A DNA stretch of 64,000 nt from Actinoplanes xinjiangensis (GTDB lineage: Bacteria > Actinomycetota > Actinomycetes > Mycobacteriales > Micromonosporaceae): the NCBI RefSeq assembly GCF_003148685.1, contig NZ_QGGR01000030.1:1-64000 (forward strand), given 5' to 3'. A program made the position numbers and the translations under genes. The notes beneath the pieces were generated by a model. It was not told where the DNA came from and ran no database searches. It saw only the letters and a list, made by a program, of their open reading frames with translations. The stretch's first letter is position 1. The number at the start of each line of letters is the position of its first letter. Positions 33,091-44,590 of the stretch are shown piece after piece.

Positions 33091-33610
33091 CGGAAGGGAC
33101 CGGTCAGCCTTCGAGCCGCGCATCCAGTACATCATCGGGAACCGGCAGATCTGGTCCTCGAGCCGGGCCTCCGAGGGCTGGCGGAGCTACACCGGTGCCA
33201 GCCCGCACACCGATCACACCGACCACCGACTGGGGCCGCTACCACGGCCTCCAGGTCACCAACGGACTCGGCCGCCTCTACTTCTCCTGAGCACCCGACT
33301 CGCCGCCGGCTTCAAGATCGGCTTCGCAAGCCACCGAGAAGCCGTCCGAACAGGTTCGAGATCGGCGGCGCTCGGAGCCGGGACGCGCGGAACCGCACCG
33401 GTCTCCTGGAACGAGCATGGGCTGCCGGGCAGCCGGGGGGCCATGGGCCCGGAAGGTCGCGCGTGCGGCGTGCTTCTCGCCTTCGCAGCAGAGCACCGGC
33501 CACGCGGGGTCCGCGATCGTGACGCCGAAAGCCGGACACCTTCGTCCAAGTCAACTGCGCTATGGTTACCGCCGCTTTGTACATCCCGATCCGCCGCCGG
33601 GGGGACCATC
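33091..33610. other. Intergenic region with a gene remnant
   Basis: 520 bases between two plus-strand genes. The first ~125 bases hold a decayed fragment of a secreted peptidase-like protein (listed separately). The rest shows no supportable gene. The promoter for the following membrane protein must lie here; a TATGGT-like hexamer at 33561-33566 is one candidate, without a convincing partner. Confidence 0.4.
33104..33216 (+). pseudogene. Remnant of a secreted peptidase-type C-terminus
   Basis: One frame reads FEPRIQYIIGNRQIWSSSRA followed by SEGWRSYTGASPHTDH. That resembles the end of actinobacterial secreted cell-wall-associated proteins whose metal-site region reads GASPHTDHIH. The frame has no start, the fragment breaks off after HTDH, and the downstream sequence is unrelated. 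I read it as a short relic; a chance match cannot be excluded. Confidence 0.35.
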
Positions 33611-35952
<2,342 letters not shown>

Positions 35953-35959
<7 letters not shown>

Positions 35960-37278
35960 GGGCGATGCCGGCCACGACACGGCGTCCGGTCGCACTGGTT
36001 CTCGCCGCGTGCGTGGCGGCACTCACCGGGGCCGCCCTGCCGGCCCGGGCGGAGCCACCCGCGGACGCCGTGCGGAACCGGTACTACTACACGGTCGGCC
36101 GCGGTCATCAGGGCGCGCCGGAGAACCTGCGGGAGATCGCGGAGCGGTTCCTGGGTGACCCGCAGCGGGCCGGTGAGATCCTCGAACTGAACGCGGGCCG
36201 GGTTCAACCCGACGGCGGCCGGCTCACCAACCTCGGCAATCTCACGCCGGGCTGGCATCTCGTTCTGCCGTGGGACGCGGTCGGCGCGGAGATTCAGCAC
36301 GGCCCACTGCCGGTCAGCGGAACCCGTCCGTCGAAGTGCCGGTGGAGCACCACCGTGCCGGGCGCCGCATCGTGGGGTCAGTCCCTGCTCACGCCGAGCG
36401 GGGCCTGGACCGTGGCGGACGGCTCCGGCGTCAAGGTGGCGATCGTGGGCTCCGGCGTGGACGGCTCGGCCCCCGGGCTGGCCGGCCGCGTCCTGGGCGG
36501 CACGGACGTCGCCGCCGGTACCGGCCGCGGGGACGACAGTTGCAGCGGATCCGGAACCGCGCTGGCCGGCATCGTGGCCGGCGACGACGGTGCCGCGGGA
36601 CGGACATTCGGCGTGGCGCCCGGCGCGAAGGTGATACCGGTCAAGGCCGGGATCACGAAGCCGGCGCCGGGCCTCACGGCGACCGCCATCGAGGTGGCGG
36701 CCTCCTCCGGTGCCGGAGTGCTGCTCGTCGGCGCCACCGTCGATGCCGCGAACCCGAGGGTGAGCGCCGCCATCAGCGAGGCGATCGCCCGCGACGTGGT
36801 GGTGGTGATCCCCGCGACCGCCGCGGTCCCGGCGGCGGACGGCCTGCTCCGGGTCGGTGCGGCGGACCGGGACGGCCGCCCGTCCGACGGCGCCGCGGCG
36901 GATCTGCTGGCCCCCGGTGCCGAGGTGGCGAGCATCGGCCGCGCCGGCACCGGTCCCGAGTATGCCGCCGCGTTCGTGGCCGGCACGATCGCCCTGGTCC
37001 GCTCAGCCGATCCCGGGCTGTCCGCCGCACAGGCGACCCGGCGGGTGCTCGACACGGTGGTCGAAGGTGTGGTCGCCCCGGTCGCTGCGGTCACCACGCG
37101 GGCGGCTGCCGAACCGGCTGCTGTCGCGGCGCCGGCTCCGCCGAGCAGTCTCGGCATGCTGGGAACCGTGCTGATCGGGGTAGCGATCGGGTTGACCATG
37201 CTCGTGACGGTGCTTCTCGTGTCGTACCTGTGGCGACGGCGCTCGGCCTCCGTGTCACCGCCCGGACGGACCGGCTGA
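35953..37278 (+). CDS. Mycosin-like subtilase lacking its catalytic triad
   Basis: A 441-aa exported protein shaped like a T7SS mycosin (MycP): signal peptide (~1-33), a LysM-like module (~40-105, YYTVGRGHQGAPENLREIAE), a subtilisin domain (~135-365) and a C-terminal transmembrane helix (~395-420, TVLIGVAIGLTMLVTVLLVS) with a short basic tail. The triad is gone: the Asp box reads VAIVGSGVD (Gly), the His box CSGSGTALAGI (Ser), and the Ser box GPEYAAAFVAG (Glu for Ser). ATG 35953 overlaps the preceding stop and follows GGAGAAG. In T7SS the mycosin also stabilises the membrane complex independently of proteolysis, so a structural role is plausible. Confidence 0.8.
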
Positions 37279-37279
37279 C

Positions 37280-37627
37280 TCAGTCGACAGTGAGTTCCCG
37301 ACGGGCCAGGCGAAGGGCCGCAACATACTTCGGGAGCTCCCGGGCGGCACGCTCGATGCGCCCCGGGCACAGTTGATCGACGAAGACGGTGTCCACCACC
37401 GCGCCGGAGACCACGGGTGGCATCCGGTCGAGGCCCGGGGTCCGCCGCCAGAGGTCCAGCACGCTCAATCGCTCGTTCAGGATGGCGATCGTCTCCTCCA
37501 GGCCGGCGATGAGGGAATCGGCCTCTTCCGAAGCGACGACCAACCGGCCCTCGTTCGCAAGGGTGAGGAAGATCTCGCCCGCGAATTCGTCGCTCAATCC
37601 GGCCCCCAGAACGCGTTGTTCCGGCAC
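37280..37627 (-). CDS. Small helical hypothetical protein, 115 aa
   Basis: A 115-aa soluble, helix-rich protein: LSDEFAGEIFLTLANEGRLV, then SLIAGLEETIAILNERLSVL as a probable coiled coil, then RAARELPKYVAALRLARREL near the end. No WXG motif, signal or membrane helix. The GTG start at 37627 has a poor ribosome site; a later start is possible. Its stop is one base from the stop of the convergent pseudo-mycosin gene. Size and helical build recall small T7SS accessory proteins, but I do not recognise a family. Confidence 0.6.
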   Translation of the reverse strand: MPEQRVLGAGLSDEFAGEIFLTLANEGRLVVASEEADSLIAGLEETIAILNERLSVLDLWRRTPGLDRMPPVVSGAVVDTVFVDQLCPGRIERAARELPKYVAALRLARRELTVD

Positions 37628-37784
37628 CTCGCCGGAAGGAAACGATTACGAGTTCATCACCCCGAACGACGAATTGTCAGCGTGACGGGACAGACGGTGC
37701 CCGGCTCTGCTAGGCACGATGCCCCTCCTCGCCATCGGCGGCGCGAAACAATAGCCGATGCCGTCAACGTCGTCGCATCAACGG

Positions 37785-37822
37785 TTGCCCCCATCCATCT
37801 TTCGGCTAATATTTCGGCCGAA
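37785..37822 (+). promoter_or_regulatory. Probable promoter and operator of the AfsR-type pair
   Basis: TTGCCC at 37785-37790 and TAATAT at 37807-37812 are 16 bases apart, a good vegetative-type promoter. The -10 box is bracketed by a direct repeat TTTCGGC (37800 and 37812), and the second copy extends to the palindrome TTCGGCCGAA at 37813-37822, at the expected start point. SARP-type proteins bind direct heptamer repeats, so autoregulation is possible; the 12-base period differs from the usual 11. Confidence 0.45.
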
Positions 37823-37862
37823 TAGTTGATGGAGCAAGCAGGGGATATCGCGAGGACCGCGT

Positions 37863-39983
37863 ATGACGGCAGTGCCCATCAGCTTCGACATCCGTCTGCT
37901 GGACACGCCCCGGGTGACGCTCGCGGGACGGGAAATCGCACTGGGCGCCGCTCGCCGCCAAGCCGTCTTCGCCGCCCTCGTCCTGAACTCCGGCCGGGCC
38001 GTGCCGCGTGCGGAGCTGATCGCAGCGGTCTGGGGTGAGGACCCCCCGTCCAGCGCCATGGGCAATCTCTACACCTACGTCTCAGCGCTGCGCCGGGTCC
38101 TCGAACCGGGTCGCGACCGCTGGTCCTCCAACACGGTCCTCACCTCGCAGGGTGGCGCCTACCGCCTGCACGTGCGGGCCGAGGAGGTGGACGTCCACCG
38201 CTTCGAGAGGGCACGCGAGCAGAGCAGGTCGTTCCGCGCGTCCGGAGACGCCCGTAGCGAACTGGCCGCCCTCGACGCCGCACTGGCCGAATGGCAGGGT
38301 GGCGAGCCCTTGGCCGGGGTGCCCGGGCCGCATGCCGAGGCCCAGCGCGTCCGGCTGGGTGAGCTCTACCTGGCCTCCACCGAACGCCACGCCGAACTGA
38401 TGCTCGGATTCGGCCGGGCCGCCGAGGTCACCCGCCCTCTGCTGGACCTCGCCGCGCGCCACCCCACCCGGGAGAGCCTGCACGCGGTGACCATGCTGGC
38501 GCTCGCCGCCGAGGACCGCGCCGACGAGGCGACCGTGCTCTACACCGAACTGCGCGAACGCCTGGCGGAGTCCGGCACCGAGCCCGGAGCCGCCGTGACC
38601 CGGATCCACGCCCAACTGGCCGACGACGCCGCCCGCCCGGCCCGGCCCCGCTCGCCGGTGCCTCCGCGGCACGCCGGTTTCCGGGGGCGGACCGCAACGG
38701 TGGCCCGGCTCCGGCAGGCGTTCACCGCACTGGCTGACGGAGGCCACGGCGGCAGCCACTGGATTCGCGGCGAGGCCGGTATCGGCAAGTCCGCGCTGCT
38801 GGCCGAGGGCCTGCGCGATGCCGCCACCGCCGAGGTGCAGGTCGGCTGGGGTGTCGGAGACGAGCCCGACCGCGGCGCGCCGCTGAGTCTGCTGCCGGAG
38901 TTCCTCCCTCGCGACGCGGCGAACGACCTGCTCGCCTCGTTGTACGCCGCCCACGGAACGATGCCGCCGACCATGGCCGTGATCGACGCGGTCAAGGCTT
39001 TCGTGACCGCCCGCTGCGCCGAGAGACCCGTGCTGCTCGTCCTGGACGACATGCAATGGGCCGACGACACGTCGCTGCTGGTCTGGCATGCGCTCCACGA
39101 ACTCACCGACCGGTTGCCGTTACTGCTCGTCTCGGCCTCCCGGCCGCTGCCCACCGGGCACGAGATGCGCCTGCTGCGGCGGCTTCTGCCCCGCACCGGC
39201 GCCACCCTGATCGACCTCGGCCCGCTGGACGACCCGACGGCGACGGACCTGGTGCGTAGCTGGACCCTACGGGCCGACATCGACCAGGGAGCGGTCCGCT
39301 CCCTGGTCGCGGCCGCCGGCGGCAACCCCTTCTATCTGCGGCACCTGGTCATCACCGAACGGCAGGGACTCAGCGCCGACACGCCCGCGCCGGAACTGAT
39401 CGAGGCCGTCTACCGGCATCTGCGGCCACTGACCGACGACACCCGGCAACTGCTGCACGCGGTTGCCTTCCTGGGCAACAACTACCGCATAGCCGACCTG
39501 TCGGCGGTGACCGGCAAGCCCATTCCGGCTCTGGTGCCGTTCGTGGAAGAGGCGATGACCGCCGGGGTGCTGGTCGAGGACGGTCACCGTCTGAGGTTCC
39601 GCCACCCGGTGGTCCGCCAGGTGCTGCACGGCGCGATCCCGACCGCGCTGCGGGTCACCATGCACCGGCAACTCGCCCAGCGGATCGCCGAGGCCGGCGG
39701 CGGCCTGAGCCGCGTCGCAGGTCAACTGCTGGCCGGTCCGGTACCGATCGACGCGTGGGTGGAACAGTGGCTGACGGCCAACGTGGAACAGCTGAGCGTC
39801 ACCGTCCCGGCCTCGGCCATCGCCGTACTGCGGCACGCCGTCTCCTCCCCCAGCCTCTCCCCGCCGTCCCGTGAGCTGCTCGCCGGCCAGCTGAGGCGGT
39901 CACTGCTCCGGGCCGGGCTGATCGAGGTGACCGGACCGGGACAGCCGTCGGTCCCGGACGACGAATACTCCGCCGTCCGATGA
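37863..39983 (+). CDS. AfsR/SARP-type regulator with AAA-type ATPase domain (copy 1)
   Basis: A 706-aa cytosolic regulator. Residues ~1-100 are an OmpR-like winged helix (VPRAELIAAVWGEDPPSSAM), ~100-255 the BTAD activation domain, and ~270-520 an AAA/STAND ATPase with Walker A GEAGIGKSAL and Walker B LLVLDDMQWADD. The C-terminal ~150 residues are helical without clear TPRs. ATG 37863 follows GCGAGGACCGCGT. The stop overlaps the next gene's start (ATGA), and the two proteins are paralogues with the same domain order and a shared motif RHPVVRQVLHGAIPTALR. Lying at the edge of the T7SS locus and facing its operon, it is a candidate local activator. Confidence 0.9.
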   Translation: MTAVPISFDIRLLDTPRVTLAGREIALGAARRQAVFAALVLNSGRAVPRAELIAAVWGEDPPSSAMGNLYTYVSALRRVLEPGRDRWSSNTVLTSQGGAYRLHVRAEEVDVHRFERAREQSRSFRASGDARSELAALDAALAEWQGGEPLAGVPGPHAEAQRVRLGELYLASTERHAELMLGFGRAAEVTRPLLDLAARHPTRESLHAVTMLALAAEDRADEATVLYTELRERLAESGTEPGAAVTRIHAQLADDAARPARPRSPVPPRHAGFRGRTATVARLRQAFTALADGGHGGSHWIRGEAGIGKSALLAEGLRDAATAEVQVGWGVGDEPDRGAPLSLLPEFLPRDAANDLLASLYAAHGTMPPTMAVIDAVKAFVTARCAERPVLLVLDDMQWADDTSLLVWHALHELTDRLPLLLVSASRPLPTGHEMRLLRRLLPRTGATLIDLGPLDDPTATDLVRSWTLRADIDQGAVRSLVAAAGGNPFYLRHLVITERQGLSADTPAPELIEAVYRHLRPLTDDTRQLLHAVAFLGNNYRIADLSAVTGKPIPALVPFVEEAMTAGVLVEDGHRLRFRHPVVRQVLHGAIPTALRVTMHRQLAQRIAEAGGGLSRVAGQLLAGPVPIDAWVEQWLTANVEQLSVTVPASAIAVLRHAVSSPSLSPPSRELLAGQLRRSLLRAGLIEVTGPGQPSVPDDEYSAVR

Positions 39984-42112
39984 CCGGGCTCTGCGTCAAC
40001 GTTCTGGGACCGGTACGCGCCTGGCGGAGTGGCCGGGAGATCGATCTGGGTACGGCACGCCGGCGGGCGCTCTTCGCGGTGCTGGCAGCCAACGCGAACC
40101 GGGTGGTCAGCCGCGACGAGCTGATCGTCGCCCTGTGGGGAGACTTCCCGCCGTCGACCGCGGCGGGCAACGTCTACACGTACGTCTCCGGGCTGCGGCG
40201 AAGCCTGGAACCACACCGCGAACCCGGGCGCAACGACGGACCGCTGGTCTCCAGGGCGGCCGGATACACCCTGCGGCTCGCCGCAGACGCCGTGGACGCC
40301 GACCGGTTCCGTCACCTCTGCGAGTCGGCCACGGCGTCGGCCGCCGCGGGCCGGCCCGACGAAGCGGTGGCCGTCCTCGACGAGGCGCTCGCGCTCTGGC
40401 AGGGCGACGCCTATACGAACCTGACCGGCCGTTTCGTCGAACTGGACCGTTATCGGCTCGAGAAGCTGCGCACAGCCGCGGCAGAGCAGCGGGCCCGGTT
40501 GATCCTGGCCGCCGGCGGCGACGACGGCCTGATCGCCGACCTCACCACCCTGGTCCGGCGGTATCCCCTGCACGAGCCGTTCCACGAACTCCTGATGGCC
40601 GCGCTTCACCAGGGGGGACGTGCCCCCGAGGCGCTCGAGGCGTTCCGTGCGGCCCGGCAGACTCTCGCCGACGAACTCGGCGTCGAACCGGGCCCCACGA
40701 TCCGCGCGTTGCAGAGGCGGATCCTGGCCAAATCCGATGAGCCGCCCACGACGCCGAGAATCCCGCCGCCCACGTCACCGTCCGCGCCGCCCACGGCCCG
40801 GAGACCGGGTCCCTCCCTGATCGGCCGGGACACCGAGGTACGGCTGATGCTCCACCTCGCCGGCCGGGTCGCCGGCGGCCACGGAACGGCACTCTGGATC
40901 GAGGGCGAACCGGGGATCGGCAAGTCCGAGCTGATGGCCGTGGTCCTGAACGAGGCCGAGCGGATCGGGTGCCGGATCGCCCGGGGCGTCGCTGACGAGC
41001 TCAGCAGGCGCGTCCCGCTGCGAGCGGTCATGCGGACGCTGAACCTGGAGACCACCGCCACCGACCCGCACCGTGCCGCGCTGGCCGGCGCTCTGCCCGG
41101 CGATCCGCGAGGCGTCGAGCTGGTCGTCGGATACGTCCGTGACCTGTGCGCCACCGGCCCGCTGGCGGTGGCCCTCGACGACATGCAGTGGATCGACGAG
41201 ATCGGCCTGCTGGTCTGGGAACGGCTGATCGAACTCACCCGCTCGCTGCCGCTGCTGCTGGTCTCCGCGGCCCGGATCGAACCGAACGGCCGAGGGTCGG
41301 CCCGCCTTCGCGACCGGGTGGTGGCTCACGACGGACACGTCCTGGCCCTCGGGCCGCTGAACCGGCGCGACATCGAACGGGTCGTCGCTGCCGTGGCGGG
41401 TGCGCCACCCGGTCCCGCGCTCCGATCGCTGGCCGAGCTGACCGGCGGCAACCCGTTGTACGCCCGTGAGCTGGTCCATGGCCTGATGCAGCAGGAGGCC
41501 GTCCGGGTGGTCGACGGGTACGCCGAGGTGGAGCCGCACGTGTCGGAGGTTCCGCGGTCACTGCTCGACGTCGTCCAGGAGACCCTCGCCGACCTCCACC
41601 CCGACCGGTGGGAGACACTGCGCCACGCCGCCCTGCTCGGCGCCGAGTTCACCGTCGCGGACGTGGCGGCGTTCACCGGGCGGCCGTCGTCGGCCGTCGG
41701 GGCGGATCTACGGGAGGCTGACGTCGTCGTGGACATCGGGGGCGCCCTGAGGTTCCGGCATCCGGTGCTCCGGCAGGCCCTGGTCGGGAGTGTCCCGGCC
41801 GCGCTGCGGCCGCCCCTGCACCGGCACGCCGCGGAGGTGCTGGCAGCCAACGGTGGCACGGCCGGCCGGGTCGCCGAACACCTGGTCCTGGGTACGCGCG
41901 AGGTCGACGCGTGGATGGTGGGCTGGGTGGCCGCACACGGTGCCGAGCTGGTACGGGAGTCGCCCGGACCGGCCGGGGACCTGATCGGCCGGGTGCTGGC
42001 CGACGGCCGGTGCACCACGTCGCAACGGGAGTCGCTGGAGTCGGCCCTGTCCGGGCTCGCGTCCGGCCCGGCCGGTGCACCGCGGTCGTCACCGCCCGGC
42101 GGAGCGATCTGA
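39980..42112 (+). CDS. AfsR/SARP-type regulator with AAA-type ATPase domain (copy 2)
   Basis: A 710-aa paralogue of the preceding protein. It has the winged helix (VSRDELIVALWGDFPPSTAA), the BTAD (~95-250), a Pro-rich hinge (~255-275), an ATPase with GEPGIGKSEL and VALDDMQWIDE, and a helical C-terminus with RHPVLRQALVGSVPAALRPP. The start overlaps the stop of copy 1, so the pair is translated in a fixed ratio and may act as a heteromer. Its stop lies 5 bases from the stop of the convergent ART-like gene at the end of the T7SS operon. The duplication appears old: only motifs and spacing are conserved. Confidence 0.9.
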   Translation: MTGLCVNVLGPVRAWRSGREIDLGTARRRALFAVLAANANRVVSRDELIVALWGDFPPSTAAGNVYTYVSGLRRSLEPHREPGRNDGPLVSRAAGYTLRLAADAVDADRFRHLCESATASAAAGRPDEAVAVLDEALALWQGDAYTNLTGRFVELDRYRLEKLRTAAAEQRARLILAAGGDDGLIADLTTLVRRYPLHEPFHELLMAALHQGGRAPEALEAFRAARQTLADELGVEPGPTIRALQRRILAKSDEPPTTPRIPPPTSPSAPPTARRPGPSLIGRDTEVRLMLHLAGRVAGGHGTALWIEGEPGIGKSELMAVVLNEAERIGCRIARGVADELSRRVPLRAVMRTLNLETTATDPHRAALAGALPGDPRGVELVVGYVRDLCATGPLAVALDDMQWIDEIGLLVWERLIELTRSLPLLLVSAARIEPNGRGSARLRDRVVAHDGHVLALGPLNRRDIERVVAAVAGAPPGPALRSLAELTGGNPLYARELVHGLMQQEAVRVVDGYAEVEPHVSEVPRSLLDVVQETLADLHPDRWETLRHAALLGAEFTVADVAAFTGRPSSAVGADLREADVVVDIGGALRFRHPVLRQALVGSVPAALRPPLHRHAAEVLAANGGTAGRVAEHLVLGTREVDAWMVGWVAAHGAELVRESPGPAGDLIGRVLADGRCTTSQRESLESALSGLASGPAGAPRSSPPGGAI

Positions 42113-42117
42113 CCGGG

Positions 42118-44583
42118 TCAGATCATCCCGGGGACACCCAGGAACCGGCTGGCGACTGTCACCGGCATCGGCGGACCGGCGCCGACGTCACGCTCGACAC
42201 TCCGGCGCAGAGCAGCGAGCGCCAGGTCGTCGAGCGGAACTCTCCGGCCGAACCCGGCCTCGTCCCGGACCAGTTCACGAAGCATCAGCAAGCCGCGAGC
42301 GCCGTCGGTGGGCTCGCGCAACTCCAGCACCTTGAACGACGATCCCGGCAGGAACAGGACCCGGCCCGGCAGGCCCGCGTCACCCTCCGGTTCCAGCAGC
42401 CGGGTCCGCCGGGCCGTGGTGGACCAGAGCATGACCTCGATGTTCCCCGGCAGGCCGGCGGGCCGTTCGATGAGCGCGTTGGTGAACCCCCAGTCGGTCA
42501 GCGTCCCGCGGCCGGCGAGATGCCGCAGCTCGTCCGTGGTGAGATCGGCTGCCGCGTAGGTGACGCCGCGATGCGAGGGCAGCCGGCTCAGACCGGTGGC
42601 CACACACCGGGCGAAGGAGACGTGTACGCCCGGTTCGGCCAGGCGCAGCATCTTGTCGACGCTGTCGCCCCAGACGGAGAGGTAGAGCCGGACGGCGACC
42701 GCGTGTTCCAGAGCCTCGGGACCGCTCTGCAGGATGGCGTGTCCGGCGAGGATCCGGGAGATGCCGCCGGAGGCGGCCTCGAACTCCCGGCTGAAGGCGC
42801 GGCGCAGCCAGGCCCGTTCCGCTACCGGGTCGAGGTCGGGACGGTAGCCGCGTACCTCGTCGCTCGGAGTCCGCTGGAAGTAGCCGGATGCGTCGGCCTC
42901 GGCGGCTTCCCGGACGACGGCAGGCGATGCGACGACCGACGGCGATGGACCAGCCGGCGGCGGCGCGGTCCTCGACGGCGGAACGGCCGTCGGAGCAACA
43001 GCCGTCGGGATCTCGAGGGTGGCGGCGGCCCAGGATGGAGCGGGTTTCTGCGGGTCCGCGGGAGGGTCCGGACGCCGCAAGGGCAGCGCCATGGTCGGGC
43101 CCACGGCCCACGACGGCCGGGCCGGCGGTGGCGTGGGCGACGCGGTGGACGACGGGCCGGTCGTGGCGGCCACGGCTTCCGCCGGGACCGGTGCCGAGGG
43201 CTCGGCCCCGGTCGTGGGCCCGGCGACCGTGAGACCGGGCGGGGCGACGGCGGGCTCCGGCGCCGGCGGGAGCCGTTCCGGCGCAGGCTCCGGACGGTCC
43301 GTGGCACCGTGCGGAGCGGTCACCACGCCACCCGCGGGGCCGGGTGTCCGCAGGCCGGTCCGGACGGCCACCGAGGACAGCGGGGTGGTCGCCCGGTCAC
43401 GGGTGGCCTGGTCGAGCCGGCCGGCCAGGTCCCCGGCGAGTTCGCGGTAGCGGTCGACGAGGGCCGGCGCGGCATCGTCCACGACGATACGCATGCTGTC
43501 CGGATCAGCCGGAAGGGCGCGGATGCGGTCGGCGTAGCGGGGTGGCTTCTCGCCCCGTACCCAGAGACCGGAGGGGATCACCTCGACGACCGCGTCGTCG
43601 GTGTACCGGTAGGCGAGGGCGCCGAGCGGCTCACCCAGCAGTTCCGGGGCGCGGTGCCCGAGGATGCGGGGGGTCTTCGGCGCGGCCCCCCGGCTGTCGC
43701 GGGGCTGGTAGAGCAGTTCCCGGGCGAAGACCTGCCAACCGGGCCGGCCGTCGGAGCCCACCGTGAAAAGGGACGGCTCCGACGGCTTGCCGGCAGGTAC
43801 TCCGCCGAAGAGAACCACCGGGCTCTCCAGCAGATCGGCCAGAGCCTGGCCGACCGTCTCGCCGGTGCGCACGGCGACCGGGCCGTAGTGAACGAAACGT
43901 GCATGGCTCCGGCCCTGGGGCGCCAGGCCGCGCCAGAACCTGGCGATGTCGTCGAGGCTCAGCGGTGCGGTACCCGGGCAACCCAGGACGACCGACATCG
44001 CGTGCGGCTGGCAGGGCATCGTCGACATGAGACGGTGCCAGTGCCCGGCTATCGCCGCCTCGTCCCGGCTCTCCCGCAGCCACACACCGCCGGGAAGCGG
44101 TTCGGCCGCCGCGGTCGAACTGATCGGCAGGTACTCGACTGCCGCGCCGTCCCAGGCCGGCACCGGATAGCGCTTCGACTGCCAGACCGGCGCCCTGCCC
44201 TGCCGGTAGCAGACCCAGCCGCCGAGGTCCGCCGCGTGCACGAACAGCAGACCCGACGCTCCCGGGATCAGCCGTCCGAACGGAGCGATCACCGGGCGGC
44301 CCAGCCGGTCGGACAGCCACTGGCCGGCGAGTGCCCCGGTCTCCGGGTGCGCGCCGCAGACCATCAACCGGATACCCCGGCCCCGGCGATGCAGCGCGGC
44401 CGCCACCGAGTCCCAGATGTCGAACGGCAGTTCGTTGTGCAGGTCGAGGATGACGATGTCGTTGTCGGGATCGCTCTGCACCGACAGTGCCACCGACCGG
44501 GCCTCCGCGCTGATCTGGTCGCGGGCGTGTAGTACCAGGGCGTTACCCACGGTATGCCTCGCGATCACGGCTGAGCCCGGCAC
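42118..44583 (-). CDS. T7SS-locus ART-like protein (paralogue 2)
   Basis: An 821-aa soluble protein, paralogous to the product at 49018. Residues ~8-330 form an alpha/beta region (HTVGNALVLHARDQISAEAR, then IRLMVCGAHPETGALAGQWL), vaguely like CHAT/caspase-type scaffolds but without an obvious His-Cys dyad. Residues ~330-420 form a linker domain, ~430-590 a Pro/Ala-rich disordered stretch, and ~600-800 an ADP-ribosyltransferase-like module: SHRG, then DWGFTNAL where an STS motif would be, then RVLFLPGSSFKVLEL, with Gly-Arg where the catalytic Glu-x-Glu is expected. GTG 44583 follows GAGGCGTCC. It is the last gene of the minus-strand T7SS operon. Probably non-catalytic; its role is unknown. Confidence 0.65.
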   Translation of the reverse strand: MPGSAVIARHTVGNALVLHARDQISAEARSVALSVQSDPDNDIVILDLHNELPFDIWDSVAAALHRRGRGIRLMVCGAHPETGALAGQWLSDRLGRPVIAPFGRLIPGASGLLFVHAADLGGWVCYRQGRAPVWQSKRYPVPAWDGAAVEYLPISSTAAAEPLPGGVWLRESRDEAAIAGHWHRLMSTMPCQPHAMSVVLGCPGTAPLSLDDIARFWRGLAPQGRSHARFVHYGPVAVRTGETVGQALADLLESPVVLFGGVPAGKPSEPSLFTVGSDGRPGWQVFARELLYQPRDSRGAAPKTPRILGHRAPELLGEPLGALAYRYTDDAVVEVIPSGLWVRGEKPPRYADRIRALPADPDSMRIVVDDAAPALVDRYRELAGDLAGRLDQATRDRATTPLSSVAVRTGLRTPGPAGGVVTAPHGATDRPEPAPERLPPAPEPAVAPPGLTVAGPTTGAEPSAPVPAEAVAATTGPSSTASPTPPPARPSWAVGPTMALPLRRPDPPADPQKPAPSWAAATLEIPTAVAPTAVPPSRTAPPPAGPSPSVVASPAVVREAAEADASGYFQRTPSDEVRGYRPDLDPVAERAWLRRAFSREFEAASGGISRILAGHAILQSGPEALEHAVAVRLYLSVWGDSVDKMLRLAEPGVHVSFARCVATGLSRLPSHRGVTYAAADLTTDELRHLAGRGTLTDWGFTNALIERPAGLPGNIEVMLWSTTARRTRLLEPEGDAGLPGRVLFLPGSSFKVLELREPTDGARGLLMLRELVRDEAGFGRRVPLDDLALAALRRSVERDVGAGPPMPVTVASRFLGVPGMI

Positions 44584-44590
44584 GGACGCC

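Noticed and set aside
42113..42117. Gap between convergent stops searched for a terminator
   Set aside because: Only 5 bases; no hairpin fits there without lying inside coding sequence.
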